From: Brevibacillus fortis | GTDB taxonomy: Bacteria; Bacillota; Bacilli; Brevibacillales; Brevibacillaceae | Length of the DNA: 64,000 nucleotides | NCBI RefSeq assembly: GCF_003013395.1 | Contig: NZ_PXZM01000029.1 | Span: 124,001 to 188,000, forward strand | Reading direction: 5' to 3' | Part shown: one piece after another, positions 16,084 through 23,716 of the stretch | Position numbering within the stretch: the stretch's first letter is position 1 | How the letters are laid out: each line of letters starts with the position of its first letter | Notes under the pieces: generated by a model | Seen by the model: only the letters and a program-made list of their open reading frames with translations | Told to the model about the DNA's origin: nothing | The model's database searches: none | Translations under genes and position numbers: made by a program

Positions 16084-16740
16084 TTACCGGTGGGTCATCG
16101 AGACGTTTCCATGCCCGTGCTCCTCTTCCATGACCGCCATTCCTGCACCACGATGTACGGTCCAGGTGATGACTTGGCTGGAAATGACAACGGCCAAAAT
16201 AGTATACATCATCTCTTTCATCGGTACGAACCAGAACGACATGCAAAGCACAATGACGTCCAGTAAAAGAAAGACCGTACCAATGGACAATCCCGTGTAC
16301 TTACTGATCAACAGGGAGAAAATATCGTCTCCACCTGTCGCAGCTCCATAGCGCAGAACCAATCCGGTGCCCAGCCCGGTCAATACACCGGACAAGACAG
16401 ACGCCAGCGGCATCATTCTGCTCATATCCATGACAATCGGTGAAAAACGTTCAAACAAATCGTAAAATCCAGTAAAAGCAAGGGATGCAAAAATGGTGTC
16501 CCAAATGAACTGGCGGCCTCTTACTAACCAGGCAACCAAAAACAGTGGAATATCCAGCAAAAGCATCACCATCGCTGGCGGTAAGTCAAAGGCGTATTTC
16601 GCCAATAACCCCAAGCCAACAAACCCACCTTCAGACAAATGGTTCTGAAAGTTAATGTGATAATACGCAAAAGCAAGTAAACAAGCTCCAAACAAAATCA
16701 TACTATAACGCTTAGATAACTGCAGCGCTCTCCTCATCAT
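16084..16740 (-). CDS. YitT-family membrane protein, short form
   Basis: A 218-residue membrane protein with five to six hydrophobic helices. YitT-type pattern: HLSEGGFVGLGLLAKYAFDLPPAMVMLLLDIPLF, TGLGTGLVLRYGAATGGDDIFSLLISK, IGTVFLLLDVIVL. YitT proteins usually carry a C-terminal DUF2179 cytoplasmic domain of about 90 residues. Here the protein stops after the membrane part with a short His-rich tail (EEEHGHGNVSMTHR), so it is the short form. The start ATG ATG follows GAGGAAACC, and that ribosome site is predicted to be sequestered in the leader described separately. Function of the family is unknown. Confidence 0.82.
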   Translation of the reverse strand: MMRRALQLSKRYSMILFGACLLAFAYYHINFQNHLSEGGFVGLGLLAKYAFDLPPAMVMLLLDIPLFLVAWLVRGRQFIWDTIFASLAFTGFYDLFERFSPIVMDMSRMMPLASVLSGVLTGLGTGLVLRYGAATGGDDIFSLLISKYTGLSIGTVFLLLDVIVLCMSFWFVPMKEMMYTILAVVISSQVITWTVHRGAGMAVMEEEHGHGNVSMTHR

Positions 16741-16975
16741 GGTTTCCTCGCATTTTTGTCGGTTTAGACACAGACGACCAACCGACTACCGAGGAACATC
16801 GAAAGTATAAGTCGCTACTCATACAAAGGGCCTCGCTTTCGTAGTAGATTAGTCGTCTTCAGTGACGAGCGACTACTACGAAGCTAGATGTAGGAGAGGT
16901 CAAAACGTTTCCAGATCGTCCTATGGGGACGCATGGTATCCTGATCCCTTCCATGGCTTTTCTTGTATTATATCA
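16741..16975 (-). promoter_or_regulatory. long structured 5' leader of the yitT-like gene
   Basis: A 278 bp gap precedes the gene. An extended -10 (TGATATAAT, about 16967-16975) could start a transcript of some 220 nt. Three structures are visible in it. CGTCC-CCATA-GGACG forms a hairpin at about 16914-16933. A long hairpin spans 16835-16884 (GCTTTCGTAGTAG/CTACTACGAAGC with an inner GTCGTC/GACGA). A nested stem pairs TTCCTCG (16790-16796) with CGAGGAA (16744-16750), the ribosome binding site itself, enclosing GTCGGTT/AACCGAC (16758-16786). No T run is present, so control at translation is suggested. No known riboswitch signature was recognised. Confidence 0.45.
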
Positions 16976-16982
16976 TAAAAAA

Positions 16983-17011
16983 GGTAAAAAGACGACTCGA
17001 AACCGTCTTTT
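16983..17011 (-). terminator. terminator of the cobalamin operon
   Basis: On the minus strand AAAAGACG pairs with CGTCTTTT around GTTTCGAGT, followed by T-rich sequence. It lies 8 bp after the cobU stop. Confidence 0.7.
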
Positions 17012-17018
17012 CACCGAG

Positions 17019-17585
17019 TTAAAATCGGAAAGCTTGTCCTTTTATCTCCACCGGAATCCCTGCTGTGACAAGAAAAACTTGATCAGAAACAGCTGCCACG
17101 CGTTGATTCATTAAGCCCGCCAAATCACGGAACATACGGCCCAACGGGTGTTGTGGGACGAGTCCGTCGCCTACTTCGTTTGTCACCAATAAAACGGTCC
17201 CTGGGTAGTCTTTCAGCTTGTTTACCAGCACATCAACCTGCCGGAGCACTTGCTCAAACGGCTGCTCCTCTCCATCATGCAGCAGCCAATTGGACAGCCA
17301 AAGGATCAAGCAATCAACCAAAATCACTGTCTGTTGATCTTGTATTTCCTTTTGAGCTCCCAGCTTCGCGAGCCATTCTGTCAATGCGTACGGCTCCTCG
17401 ATCGTTTGCCAAGAGAAGCCAGACTGCAAGCGGCGGTCTCGGTGGTGCAAGATCCGCTCTTCCATCTCCTCATCAGAGATTTGTGCGGTCGCGATGTAAA
17501 CACCCGAGGAACCCAAGTGAGCCGCGTATTTTTCTGCAAATGTGCTTTTACCGCTGCGTGCTCCGCCTGTAATGAGTACGATCAT
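17019..17585 (-). CDS. cobU: adenosylcobinamide kinase / adenosylcobinamide-phosphate guanylyltransferase
   Basis: A 188-residue bifunctional nucleotide-loop enzyme (CobU/CobP): it phosphorylates adenosylcobinamide and transfers GMP to it. It has the P-loop ITGGARSGKST (6-16), IATAQ, the guanylylation-loop HHRDRR with the histidine that carries GMP, VILVDCLILWLSNWL, and TNEVGDGLVPQHPLGRMFRDLAG. It is the last gene of the riboswitch-controlled unit behind btuFCD. This indicates that imported cobinamide is salvaged, though the rest of the pathway is not in the window. Confidence 0.93.
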   Translation of the reverse strand: MIVLITGGARSGKSTFAEKYAAHLGSSGVYIATAQISDEEMEERILHHRDRRLQSGFSWQTIEEPYALTEWLAKLGAQKEIQDQQTVILVDCLILWLSNWLLHDGEEQPFEQVLRQVDVLVNKLKDYPGTVLLVTNEVGDGLVPQHPLGRMFRDLAGLMNQRVAAVSDQVFLVTAGIPVEIKGQAFRF

Positions 17586-17611
17586 GCTTCTTTCTCCTTA
17601 TTCGCACGTGT

Positions 17612-18388
17612 TCAAACTTGCGATTGCAAAATAATTTGCGGCAAATGATGGACAGGATGCTCCATGACAATCGGTCTGGTTCCGTATACAGCCTCTATTC
17701 TGTCACTTTGCAAGATGTCTTTTGGTGCGCCGACACTCATCTGCTTTCCTTTATGAAGCATCAAAATACGATCGCAGTATAGGGAGGCCAGATTCAGATC
17801 GTGCAGCACAGCAATGACCGTCACCTGAGTCGTCTTTTGCCATTTTCGCACGATGTCCATGAGTTGAATCTGGTACCCGATATCGAGGTAAGTCGTAGGT
17901 TCATCGAGCAACAGCACCTGAGGTCTTTGGATCAATGCCTTCCCCAAAGCTACGCGCTGCTTTTCCCCACCACTCAACTGATCCAGTGTGCGATCTTCCA
18001 AATGTTCAAGGCCGAGCATCTGTACGATTTCATCAATGAGCGATGCGACATCCTGCTTCTCTTCTCCCAACCAATTTTGGTAAGGAAAACGCCCCATCTC
18101 TAGTACCTCTCGAACACGGAAGCCAACTGGCGGCAGTCCTTCTTGCTCCAAAACAGCAAGTATTTTGGCAAGCTCCTTGCGTGGATACGAATGAAGCTTC
18201 TTCTCTTGAAGCAAAATGTCTCCTGCATCTGCCTTGATGACACCTGAAATGATTTTTAGCAAGGTGGATTTACCGCTTCCATTGGGCCCGATGATGCCAA
18301 AAAATTCTCCCTTGTCCACGGAAAAATCGATTCCGTGTAAAACAGGCGCATCCTGATACGATTTTTGCAAGTTGCGCACATTGATCAT
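17612..18388 (-). CDS. btuD: cobalamin ABC transporter ATPase
   Basis: A 258-residue ATPase of the FecE/BtuD class. Walker A IIGPNGSGKSTLL (about 33-45), Q-loop region LAVLEQEGLPPVGFRVREVLEMGRFPYQNW, signature LSGGEKQRVALGKAL, Walker B VLLLDEPTTYLD and H-loop VLHDLNLASLYCD. The GRFPYQ wording is typical of iron/B12 importers. It lies 9 bp after the permease gene in the cobalamin unit and powers BtuC. Confidence 0.92.
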   Translation of the reverse strand: MINVRNLQKSYQDAPVLHGIDFSVDKGEFFGIIGPNGSGKSTLLKIISGVIKADAGDILLQEKKLHSYPRKELAKILAVLEQEGLPPVGFRVREVLEMGRFPYQNWLGEEKQDVASLIDEIVQMLGLEHLEDRTLDQLSGGEKQRVALGKALIQRPQVLLLDEPTTYLDIGYQIQLMDIVRKWQKTTQVTVIAVLHDLNLASLYCDRILMLHKGKQMSVGAPKDILQSDRIEAVYGTRPIVMEHPVHHLPQIILQSQV

Positions 18389-18397
18389 AAGCTTACG

Positions 18398-19435
18398 TTA
18401 CCTCTTCCTAAAGCGTTTATTTTGCTTCAATAAATAGGCGAAAAACGGGGCTCCCAGAAATGCTGTCACGACACCGAGCGGGATTTCCGTTGGACTCAGC
18501 AGCATTCTGGCAAGAGTGTCGGCCCACAGCACATAAATACCGCCGCAGATCGCAGCCATAGGCAGTAAAATACGATAGTCAGGACCAACCAGCAATCGGA
18601 CGAGATGCGGTACCACCAGACCAACGAACCCGATAATTCCCGCGATAGAAACCGCCGCTGCAGTCAGGAGGGTCGAGACAACCAGAACCACCAGCTTCGT
18701 TCGATCAACATGGACGCCGAGATGCGCAGCCTGCCGCTCCCCCAAAGCAAATAGGTTCAAGGAGCGCGCATAGCTCACGAGCACCATTCCCCCTATGACC
18801 AAGTACGGAATCAAGACGTACGTGAAGGCCCAGCCGCGAAATGACAGGCTCCCCATAAGCCAGAATACAATCTCATTCACAGTCTGATCGGATAGCGACA
18901 CCATAAAGGAAACGAGCGAGCCAAGAAAAGCCTGCACCACTACACCAGACAAAATCAAGGTCTCCGTTTGCAGCTTTCCTTGCGTGTTCGCGAGGCCGAG
19001 TACGATCCATAAACTAAGCAGTCCGGTAAGAAAAGCGACGACAGGCGTGCTCCATGCACCCAAAAAGGTGATTTGCAAGCCAAAAAGGATCAAGAAGGCT
19101 GCCCCGACAGCAGAACCCGATGCCACGCCCATCGTAAACGGATCTGCTAGCGGATTGCGCAAAACTCCCTGAAAGCCCGCTCCCGCAAGTGACAAGCAGG
19201 CACCAATCAAGACAGCCAATACTACGCGTGGAAAACGAACCTTCATGACAATTTGCTCAGAAGACTCCGGCCACGTTACTGTGATCCACTCAGACAAGCC
19301 CGGGATCTGATGGAGCAGGATGAGCCACACTTGCGAAATGGGGAGATGTGCTGCTCCCATCGAGATGCTGATGACTATCGATGCCAGAAGGACGAGACAG
19401 CTTACTCCTCCCCATACGAACAATCTCTTCTTCAT
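18398..19435 (-). CDS. btuC: cobalamin ABC transporter permease
   Basis: A 345-residue FecCD-family permease with about ten helices. Family motifs: VRFPRVVLAVLIGACLSLAGAGFQGVLRNPLADPFTMGVASGSAVGAA, GSLSFRGW, and the coupling region LNLFALGERQAAHLGVHVDRTK followed by GIIGFVGLVVPHLVRLLVGPDYR. B12 specificity is inferred from the upstream cobalamin riboswitch, the BtuF lipoprotein and cobU in the same unit. The start is 1 bp from the btuF stop, so it is tightly coupled. Confidence 0.92.
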   Translation of the reverse strand: MKKRLFVWGGVSCLVLLASIVISISMGAAHLPISQVWLILLHQIPGLSEWITVTWPESSEQIVMKVRFPRVVLAVLIGACLSLAGAGFQGVLRNPLADPFTMGVASGSAVGAAFLILFGLQITFLGAWSTPVVAFLTGLLSLWIVLGLANTQGKLQTETLILSGVVVQAFLGSLVSFMVSLSDQTVNEIVFWLMGSLSFRGWAFTYVLIPYLVIGGMVLVSYARSLNLFALGERQAAHLGVHVDRTKLVVLVVSTLLTAAAVSIAGIIGFVGLVVPHLVRLLVGPDYRILLPMAAICGGIYVLWADTLARMLLSPTEIPLGVVTAFLGAPFFAYLLKQNKRFRKR

Positions 19436-19436
19436 T

Positions 19437-20414
19437 TTATTTCACCAAGTCAGGGTAAATCGCCTTGGCAACTTCGATCAAGCCTTGTGTAATACGCGGA
19501 CCAGGACGGGAAAGAATATTTTGGTCCATGCCAAAGATTTGTTTCTCACGGATCGCCTTCATCTTGTCCCAGCCATTGCGATTCGCTATCATATCCTCCA
19601 GCTTGACGCCAGTCTTTTCATCAGTAATTCCGCTCGCGTACAAAATGACGTCTGGGTCGTTTTGTAAAATCTTTTCCTCACTGATCGGATTCCAGCCCTC
19701 GGTGTCAGATGCAATGTTTGTCGCTCCAGCCAGTGTGATGAGTTCATCCATGAACTCGCCTTTTCCGACTGTCCAGCCTGGGGAAAATTCCAAGTATACC
19801 TTTTTCTTCTCTTCTGGTTTTACATTTTTCACTGCTTCTTGAACGTAGGCGATGTCTTTCTTCATTTGCGCCACGACTTTTTGGGCTTGTTCTTGTTTGT
19901 TGGTGATAACTCCCATCGCCAAAATGTTGTTTAGGATGTCATCCATTTTTGTCGGATGGGTAATATAGACAGGCATTCCGAGAGATTTTAGCTTGTCTGC
20001 TACAGGCTTTTCCATCGAAATTCCGCCGATTACCATATCTGGAGTCTGAGCGAGAATAGCTTCTTCATTCGGCTTGACTACTCCACCAACTTTTGGTTTT
20101 GCCTTCGCCGCATCTGGATAATCGTCATAATCTGAAACCGCTACGATCCGATCTGCCAAGCCTAATGCGAACAAAATCTCTGTCTCGGCAGGTGATGTTG
20201 AGACGATTCGCTCAGGGGCTTTTGCAAAGGTCACTTCTTTTCCTGTCGCATCCGTGACGGTCAATGGATACGTTGTTTGTTTTGCAGGCTGCACTGCCGC
20301 GTTCTCTTGCGGTGCGCTTGTTTGCCCACCTGGTGCCGGTTGACTGTTACCCGCACAACCTGCGAGACTCGCTGCAACCAATAGTGGGATCATGAATCGC
20401 AATGAACGTTTCAT
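19437..20414 (-). CDS. btuF: cobalamin-binding lipoprotein
   Basis: A 325-residue solute-binding lipoprotein. ATG 20414 is chosen: GGAAG lies 8 bp upstream and MKRSLRFMIPLLVAASLAGC is a lipoprotein signal with lipobox SLAGC. The frame is open to 20495 but that part is inside the riboswitch terminator. After an Ala/Gln/Pro-rich linker comes the class III binding fold: VTDATGKEVTFAKAPERIVSTSPAETEILFALGLADRIVAVSDYDDYP, IGGISMEKPVADKLKSLGMPVY, and the C-terminal lobe FGMDQNILSRPGPRITQGLIEVAKAIYP. Anchored outside the membrane, it delivers cobalamin or cobinamide to BtuCD. Confidence 0.92.
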   Translation of the reverse strand: MKRSLRFMIPLLVAASLAGCAGNSQPAPGGQTSAPQENAAVQPAKQTTYPLTVTDATGKEVTFAKAPERIVSTSPAETEILFALGLADRIVAVSDYDDYPDAAKAKPKVGGVVKPNEEAILAQTPDMVIGGISMEKPVADKLKSLGMPVYITHPTKMDDILNNILAMGVITNKQEQAQKVVAQMKKDIAYVQEAVKNVKPEEKKKVYLEFSPGWTVGKGEFMDELITLAGATNIASDTEGWNPISEEKILQNDPDVILYASGITDEKTGVKLEDMIANRNGWDKMKAIREKQIFGMDQNILSRPGPRITQGLIEVAKAIYPDLVK

Positions 20415-20459
20415 ATAGTAAACTTCCTTTCTGCATGTCTGATTGACTGTCATTTCCCA

Positions 20460-20502
20460 TAAAAAAATCGACCCTTGCTTCCGTTCGGAAATCAAAGGGT
20501 CG
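20460..20502 (-). terminator. riboswitch-linked terminator in the btuF leader
   Basis: On the minus strand CGACCCTT (20495-20502) pairs with AAGGGTCG (20469-20476), followed by ATTTTTTT. It sits between the cobalamin aptamer and the btuF start, so B12 binding probably favours this terminator. Confidence 0.8.
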
Positions 20503-20579
20503 GCACTTCAGGGCAAACAGACATGTTAGTCCGCTTCCTGAAATAGGCCGATCCTTTCCGCGAAGGCAACAGGCACTAA

Positions 20580-20710
20580 AACAAACAGGCAGGTCTCCTG
20601 GCTTACGGCTGAGGAACAAACCGCTTTACAGTGGCGGGACCGCGCCGGATTTTCACCGACTTCCCTTTTCACCCGGTCTTCTGGTTCAAAGACGAGGCAC
20701 CTGTTTGCTG
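20580..20710 (-). promoter_or_regulatory. cobalamin (B12) riboswitch aptamer
   Basis: The minus strand carries the conserved B12-box elements in order: GGTGAAAAGGGAAG, GTGAAAATCCGGCGCGG, TCCCGCCACTGT, and AAGCCAGGAGACCTGCC. The closing stem P1 is formed by CAAACAGG and CCTGTTTG. It precedes btuF-btuC-btuD-cobU. Confidence 0.97.
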
Positions 20711-20815
20711 TTACGTTTGAAATTGTTACAGTCCATGACTCAACCTACATCATAGCATTCCTTGGATGAAAAAAGAATGACAAACACTCTGCGAACGCCA
20801 TCTGGCTTCCCAAAA

Positions 20816-20845
20816 ATGAAAAACGCCTGAACAAAAGGTTCAGGC
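20816..20845 (-). terminator. intrinsic terminator
   Basis: GCCTGAAC (20825-20832) pairs with GTTCAGGC (20838-20845); leftward it is followed by GTTTTTCATTTTT. It ends the MBL-fold gene. Confidence 0.85.
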
Positions 20846-20857
20846 AATTGTAACGCT

Positions 20858-21805
20858 TTATTTCCCTCGTTTCTGCAAATAATCTAGAATGCCCATGGAG
20901 CATACTTGTAAATCGAGCTTGAGTACTTCGAAAACATCGTGGTCACCGCTGATGCCTTGTGACTGTAGATGATCAGCGACTCGTTCCAATAACTTACGAG
21001 ACAGCTCATCGTATGTTTGTCCAATAGCAAGCGCTGACTCTCCTTCCGCCACAAACACGGGGAGCCACTCACGTAATTGGCGGTACGCGTCATCTACTTG
21101 CTCTGACATCCCAAAATGACCAAAGTAAATGCGACTCAGCTTGCGCGCTTCAAAACGGTTTAGAGAAGCTAACATGGCCTCCGGGTCAAACTGATTCGGG
21201 GAAGTCGACGGCAACACGAGGTGTATGCCATCCTCTTTAAGCTGTGGATAGAGTACACCTGCCGTATCACCTGTGAACATGCCACGGCTTACTGGATCGT
21301 AGATGCTGAAATGATGATTGGCGTGACCAGGCGAATCCAGAAACTCCAACACGCAATTCTCTCCGATCTGTAGTGTATCCCCGTCCCCGCGAATCAAAAT
21401 CCGCTCCTCAGAAACAGCCTCAATCGGATCAAACAGACGATCAAAATCATCATGATAAACGGCTCGCGCTCCTGCAATTAGTCGGCTCGGGTCTACGAGA
21501 TGTCGTGCACCTTTTGGATGGACAACGACCTTTGCGTTCGGGCAATCCTTTAGAAATAGTCCCGCTCCTCCCGCATGATCCAAGTGAATATGCGTCACGA
21601 TGATGTATTTTACTTGTTCCGTCGTATAACCGAGCTTGGCGAGACCGGCCTTGATATAAGGGACGGAGGGGCTTGGCCCTGTTTCTACCAATGTGAGCTC
21701 TTCTTCCGCGATCACATATGTACCCGTACGTTCAGGCCACCCCATATCAAAACCGTCTATTAAATGGATGCGTCCCCCTAAATAGATTGGCTGTGTTGAT
21801 TGCAT
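20858..21805 (-). CDS. MBL-fold metallo-hydrolase
   Basis: A 315-residue metallo-beta-lactamase-fold enzyme. ATG 21805 is chosen because AAGGAGGAG lies 7 bp upstream; an earlier ATG (21826) overlaps it. Metal motif THIHLDHAGG near residue 70, further ligands in SPGHANHHFSIYDP and FTGDTAG, and a C-terminal GHFG. The C-terminal helical extension (about 90 residues, with EWLPVFVAEGESALAIGQTYDELSRKLLERVADHL) is seen in uncharacterised Bacillales MBL proteins. It is monocistronic; the substrate is unknown. A thioesterase or lactonase type activity would fit the fold. Confidence 0.82.
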   Translation of the reverse strand: MQSTQPIYLGGRIHLIDGFDMGWPERTGTYVIAEEELTLVETGPSPSVPYIKAGLAKLGYTTEQVKYIIVTHIHLDHAGGAGLFLKDCPNAKVVVHPKGARHLVDPSRLIAGARAVYHDDFDRLFDPIEAVSEERILIRGDGDTLQIGENCVLEFLDSPGHANHHFSIYDPVSRGMFTGDTAGVLYPQLKEDGIHLVLPSTSPNQFDPEAMLASLNRFEARKLSRIYFGHFGMSEQVDDAYRQLREWLPVFVAEGESALAIGQTYDELSRKLLERVADHLQSQGISGDHDVFEVLKLDLQVCSMGILDYLQKRGK

Positions 21806-21963
21806 GTAAATACTCCTCCTTTTCAAAAGCCAATATATTGCTGGAATATTTACACTTTACCATCTATAGTGGACGCATTGGGGATAAACAACACAAAATC
21901 TTCATATTTTTATCGTAATATGAGGGCAGCAAAAACAATTCCATTATCTGGAGGGGTACAAAA

Positions 21964-22542
21964 ATGGGTCAGCTTTTTTCAGAATTACGACCTGAGCATG
22001 AGGCGTTCATCAAGAAGCAACAGATGTTCTTTGTTGCCTCTGCTCCTATGGACACAGATGGTCACGTGAATCTTTCACCGAAAGGGTACGATTCTTTGCG
22101 CATATTATCGCCCACAGAGGTCGCTTACTTGGACCTGACTGGAAGCGGAAACGAAACCAGTGCTCATCTGCAGGAAAATGGCAGAATTACTATCATGTTC
22201 TGTGCATTCGAAGGCCCCCCTCTCATCATGCGCCTATACGGCAAAGGAACGGTTATTCTCCCAGATACGCCCAGATGGGATGAGCTCGTAAATGACTTCC
22301 CACTTCTGCCCGGTGCTCGTCAAATCATTACCGTAAACATACAGGAAGTAAAGACCTCTTGCGGCTGGGCAATCCCCTTCTACTCCTTTTCAAAAGAACG
22401 CGAAACCCTTCAGAAATGGACCCTGGCGAAAGACGAGCAGGAACTGCTTGCTTATCAACAAGAAAACAACGTACGAAGCATGGATGGATTGCCAACACCA
22501 TTGGGACAAAAGCTTTTTCCTGTAGTAGAAGGGGATAACTAA
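21964..22542 (+). CDS. pyridoxamine 5'-phosphate oxidase-like flavoprotein
   Basis: A 192-residue split-barrel protein with GGAGGGG before the ATG. Features: FVASAPMDTDGHVNLSPKGYDSLRILSPTEVAYLDLTGSGNETSAHL and GRITIMFCAFEGPPLIMRLYGKGTVI, typical of the PNPOx-like flavin-binding group rather than true PdxH. The C-terminus (VKTSCGWAIPFYSF) is conserved in this subgroup. Likely a flavin- or heme-dependent reductase or oxidase of unknown substrate. It is monocistronic with its own terminator and divergent from the MBL gene. Confidence 0.82.
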   Translation: MGQLFSELRPEHEAFIKKQQMFFVASAPMDTDGHVNLSPKGYDSLRILSPTEVAYLDLTGSGNETSAHLQENGRITIMFCAFEGPPLIMRLYGKGTVILPDTPRWDELVNDFPLLPGARQIITVNIQEVKTSCGWAIPFYSFSKERETLQKWTLAKDEQELLAYQQENNVRSMDGLPTPLGQKLFPVVEGDN

Positions 22543-22553
22543 TCGTACAACGC

Positions 22554-22586
22554 AAAGAAGCTGCCTTGCTCGCAGCTTCTTTGTTT
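22554..22586 (+). terminator. intrinsic terminator
   Basis: AAAGAAGCTGC (22554-22564) pairs with GCAGCTTCTTT (22572-22582). It is shared by the PNPOx-like gene and the convergent merR-type gene. Confidence 0.8.
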
Positions 22587-22595
22587 GAAACCTCT

Positions 22596-23354
22596 TTACT
22601 TGCTGGTATAAATGACGACCGCATCGCGAAGAAACGCTGCTACACCTGGCTGTTCCTTGTCATAGTAAGCAGTAAAGCGCGGGTCATCGACGTACATCTG
22701 CGCAACACCTGCGTGAGCTTCTTTGCTGTAGCTGTCCCAATAAAAGCTGAGCCATTGACGGTGAAGATCAGCTGCTTTTTGGGAAAGCTCATGTGCAGGA
22801 TCTCCCGTCGCAAAAGCCTGCGCCAATGTCTCATGCAGTTCTTCATTCAACTGCTCAAGTGCGGCGTACTCCTGCTCCGTCATTCCTTTGATTTTGTGAT
22901 TCGATTTGTCAATCTGGTCACTTCCATATTTTGTGCGAATCTCTTCTCCGTACTGAGCCTCGTTGTCGTCAATCAACTTTTGCTTGAAGCCTTCAAATTT
23001 TTGCTTGTCACTCATCGTTTTGGTCCCCTCTCTTTGTGCTAATGTCAAATCGACATTGGCGATTAACGCATCCAATTGCGCTCGCCTATCCAGGAGCTTC
23101 TCGCGGTGCTCCCGCAGTGCCCGGTCAGCATCAAAGGTTGGTGAATCCAGAATCTCCTTGATCTCCTCCAAGCTCACACCCAGCTCGCGGTAGAAAAGGA
23201 TTTGCTGCAATCGATCCACCTCTTGCTGTCCGTAAATGCGATACCCTGACGAATTGATTCTCGCCGGCTTGAGAAGATCAATTTCATCGTAGTATCGGAG
23301 CGTCCGGGTGCTGACACCCGCCAGGAGTCCTAGCTTTTGCACCGTATATTCCAT
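22596..23354 (-). CDS. MerR-family regulator with TipAS effector domain (Mta-like)
   Basis: A 252-residue regulator. ATG 23354 has AGGAGG 7 bp upstream. The N-terminal MerR helix-turn-helix is YTVQKLGLLAGVSTRTLRYYDEIDLLKPARINSSGYRIYG; a long dimerisation helix runs to about residue 110; the C-terminal 140 residues form a TipAS-type domain (MTEQEYAALEQLNEELHETLAQAF ... WLSFYWDSYSKEAHAGVAQMYVDDPRFTAYYD). Such proteins (TipA, Mta, SkgA) bind drugs or thiopeptides and switch on efflux or drug-binding genes. No efflux gene is adjacent. It very likely controls itself: its promoter carries a MerR operator in a 19 bp spacer. Confidence 0.9.
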   Translation of the reverse strand: MEYTVQKLGLLAGVSTRTLRYYDEIDLLKPARINSSGYRIYGQQEVDRLQQILFYRELGVSLEEIKEILDSPTFDADRALREHREKLLDRRAQLDALIANVDLTLAQREGTKTMSDKQKFEGFKQKLIDDNEAQYGEEIRTKYGSDQIDKSNHKIKGMTEQEYAALEQLNEELHETLAQAFATGDPAHELSQKAADLHRQWLSFYWDSYSKEAHAGVAQMYVDDPRFTAYYDKEQPGVAAFLRDAVVIYTSK

Positions 23355-23376
23355 GTTCATTCCTCCTGACAAATTG

Positions 23377-23407
23377 ATCGTACACATTTACGGACCGTCA
23401 ATGTCAA
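23377..23407 (-). promoter_or_regulatory. MerR-type promoter/operator (19 bp spacer)
   Basis: On the minus strand -35 TTGACA (23402-23407) and -10 TACGAT (23377-23382) are 19 bp apart. A 21 bp palindrome (23384-23404), halves ACATTGACGG and ACATTTACGG (as reverse complement), 9 of 10 matching, fills the spacer. This is the classic layout for twisting activation by MerR proteins. Confidence 0.8.
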
Positions 23408-23492
23408 ACACATTTTCATAATAAAATTGGCGTTACTCTATTTTTATTATTTGTTAAAATAATAGGAAGGGTATTACAAAGGAGGTTATGCG

Positions 23493-23663
23493 ATGCTCTA
23501 TGTCATCGGCTTCATTGTAGCCATACTTGGTGCTGGCTGGGGATTAACAGGGCTGCTCAGTCTCAAAGCAAGAGACAAACATGCTATCACCCATTATGCT
23601 GACGATGCATACGCCCAGCAAACCTTGTTCCAAATGCACAACAATCCTACCCAAGGAATGTAA
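23493..23663 (+). CDS. small single-pass membrane protein
   Basis: A 56-residue protein missed by length cut-offs. ATG 23493 lies behind AAAGGAGG. It starts MLYVIGFIVAILGAGWGLTG, one transmembrane helix with glycine-rich face, then LLSLKARDKHAITHYADDA and a polar tail rich in Gln, His and Asn. It is monocistronic, divergent from the merR-type gene, and ends directly on a strong terminator. It is not obviously related to a known family. The MerR operator lies on the other side of the 140 bp gap, so co-regulation is possible. Confidence 0.65.
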   Translation: MLYVIGFIVAILGAGWGLTGLLSLKARDKHAITHYADDAYAQQTLFQMHNNPTQGM

Positions 23664-23716
23664 AAAAAGAAAGTTGGCTGCCCGCATCGTGTGCAAGGCA
23701 GCCAACTTTCTTTTTT
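23663..23716. terminator. bidirectional terminator
   Basis: AAAGAAAGTTGGCTGCC pairs with GGCAGCCAACTTTCTTT over 17 bp, flanked by A and T runs. It serves the small membrane gene and the convergent ppaC. Confidence 0.9.
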
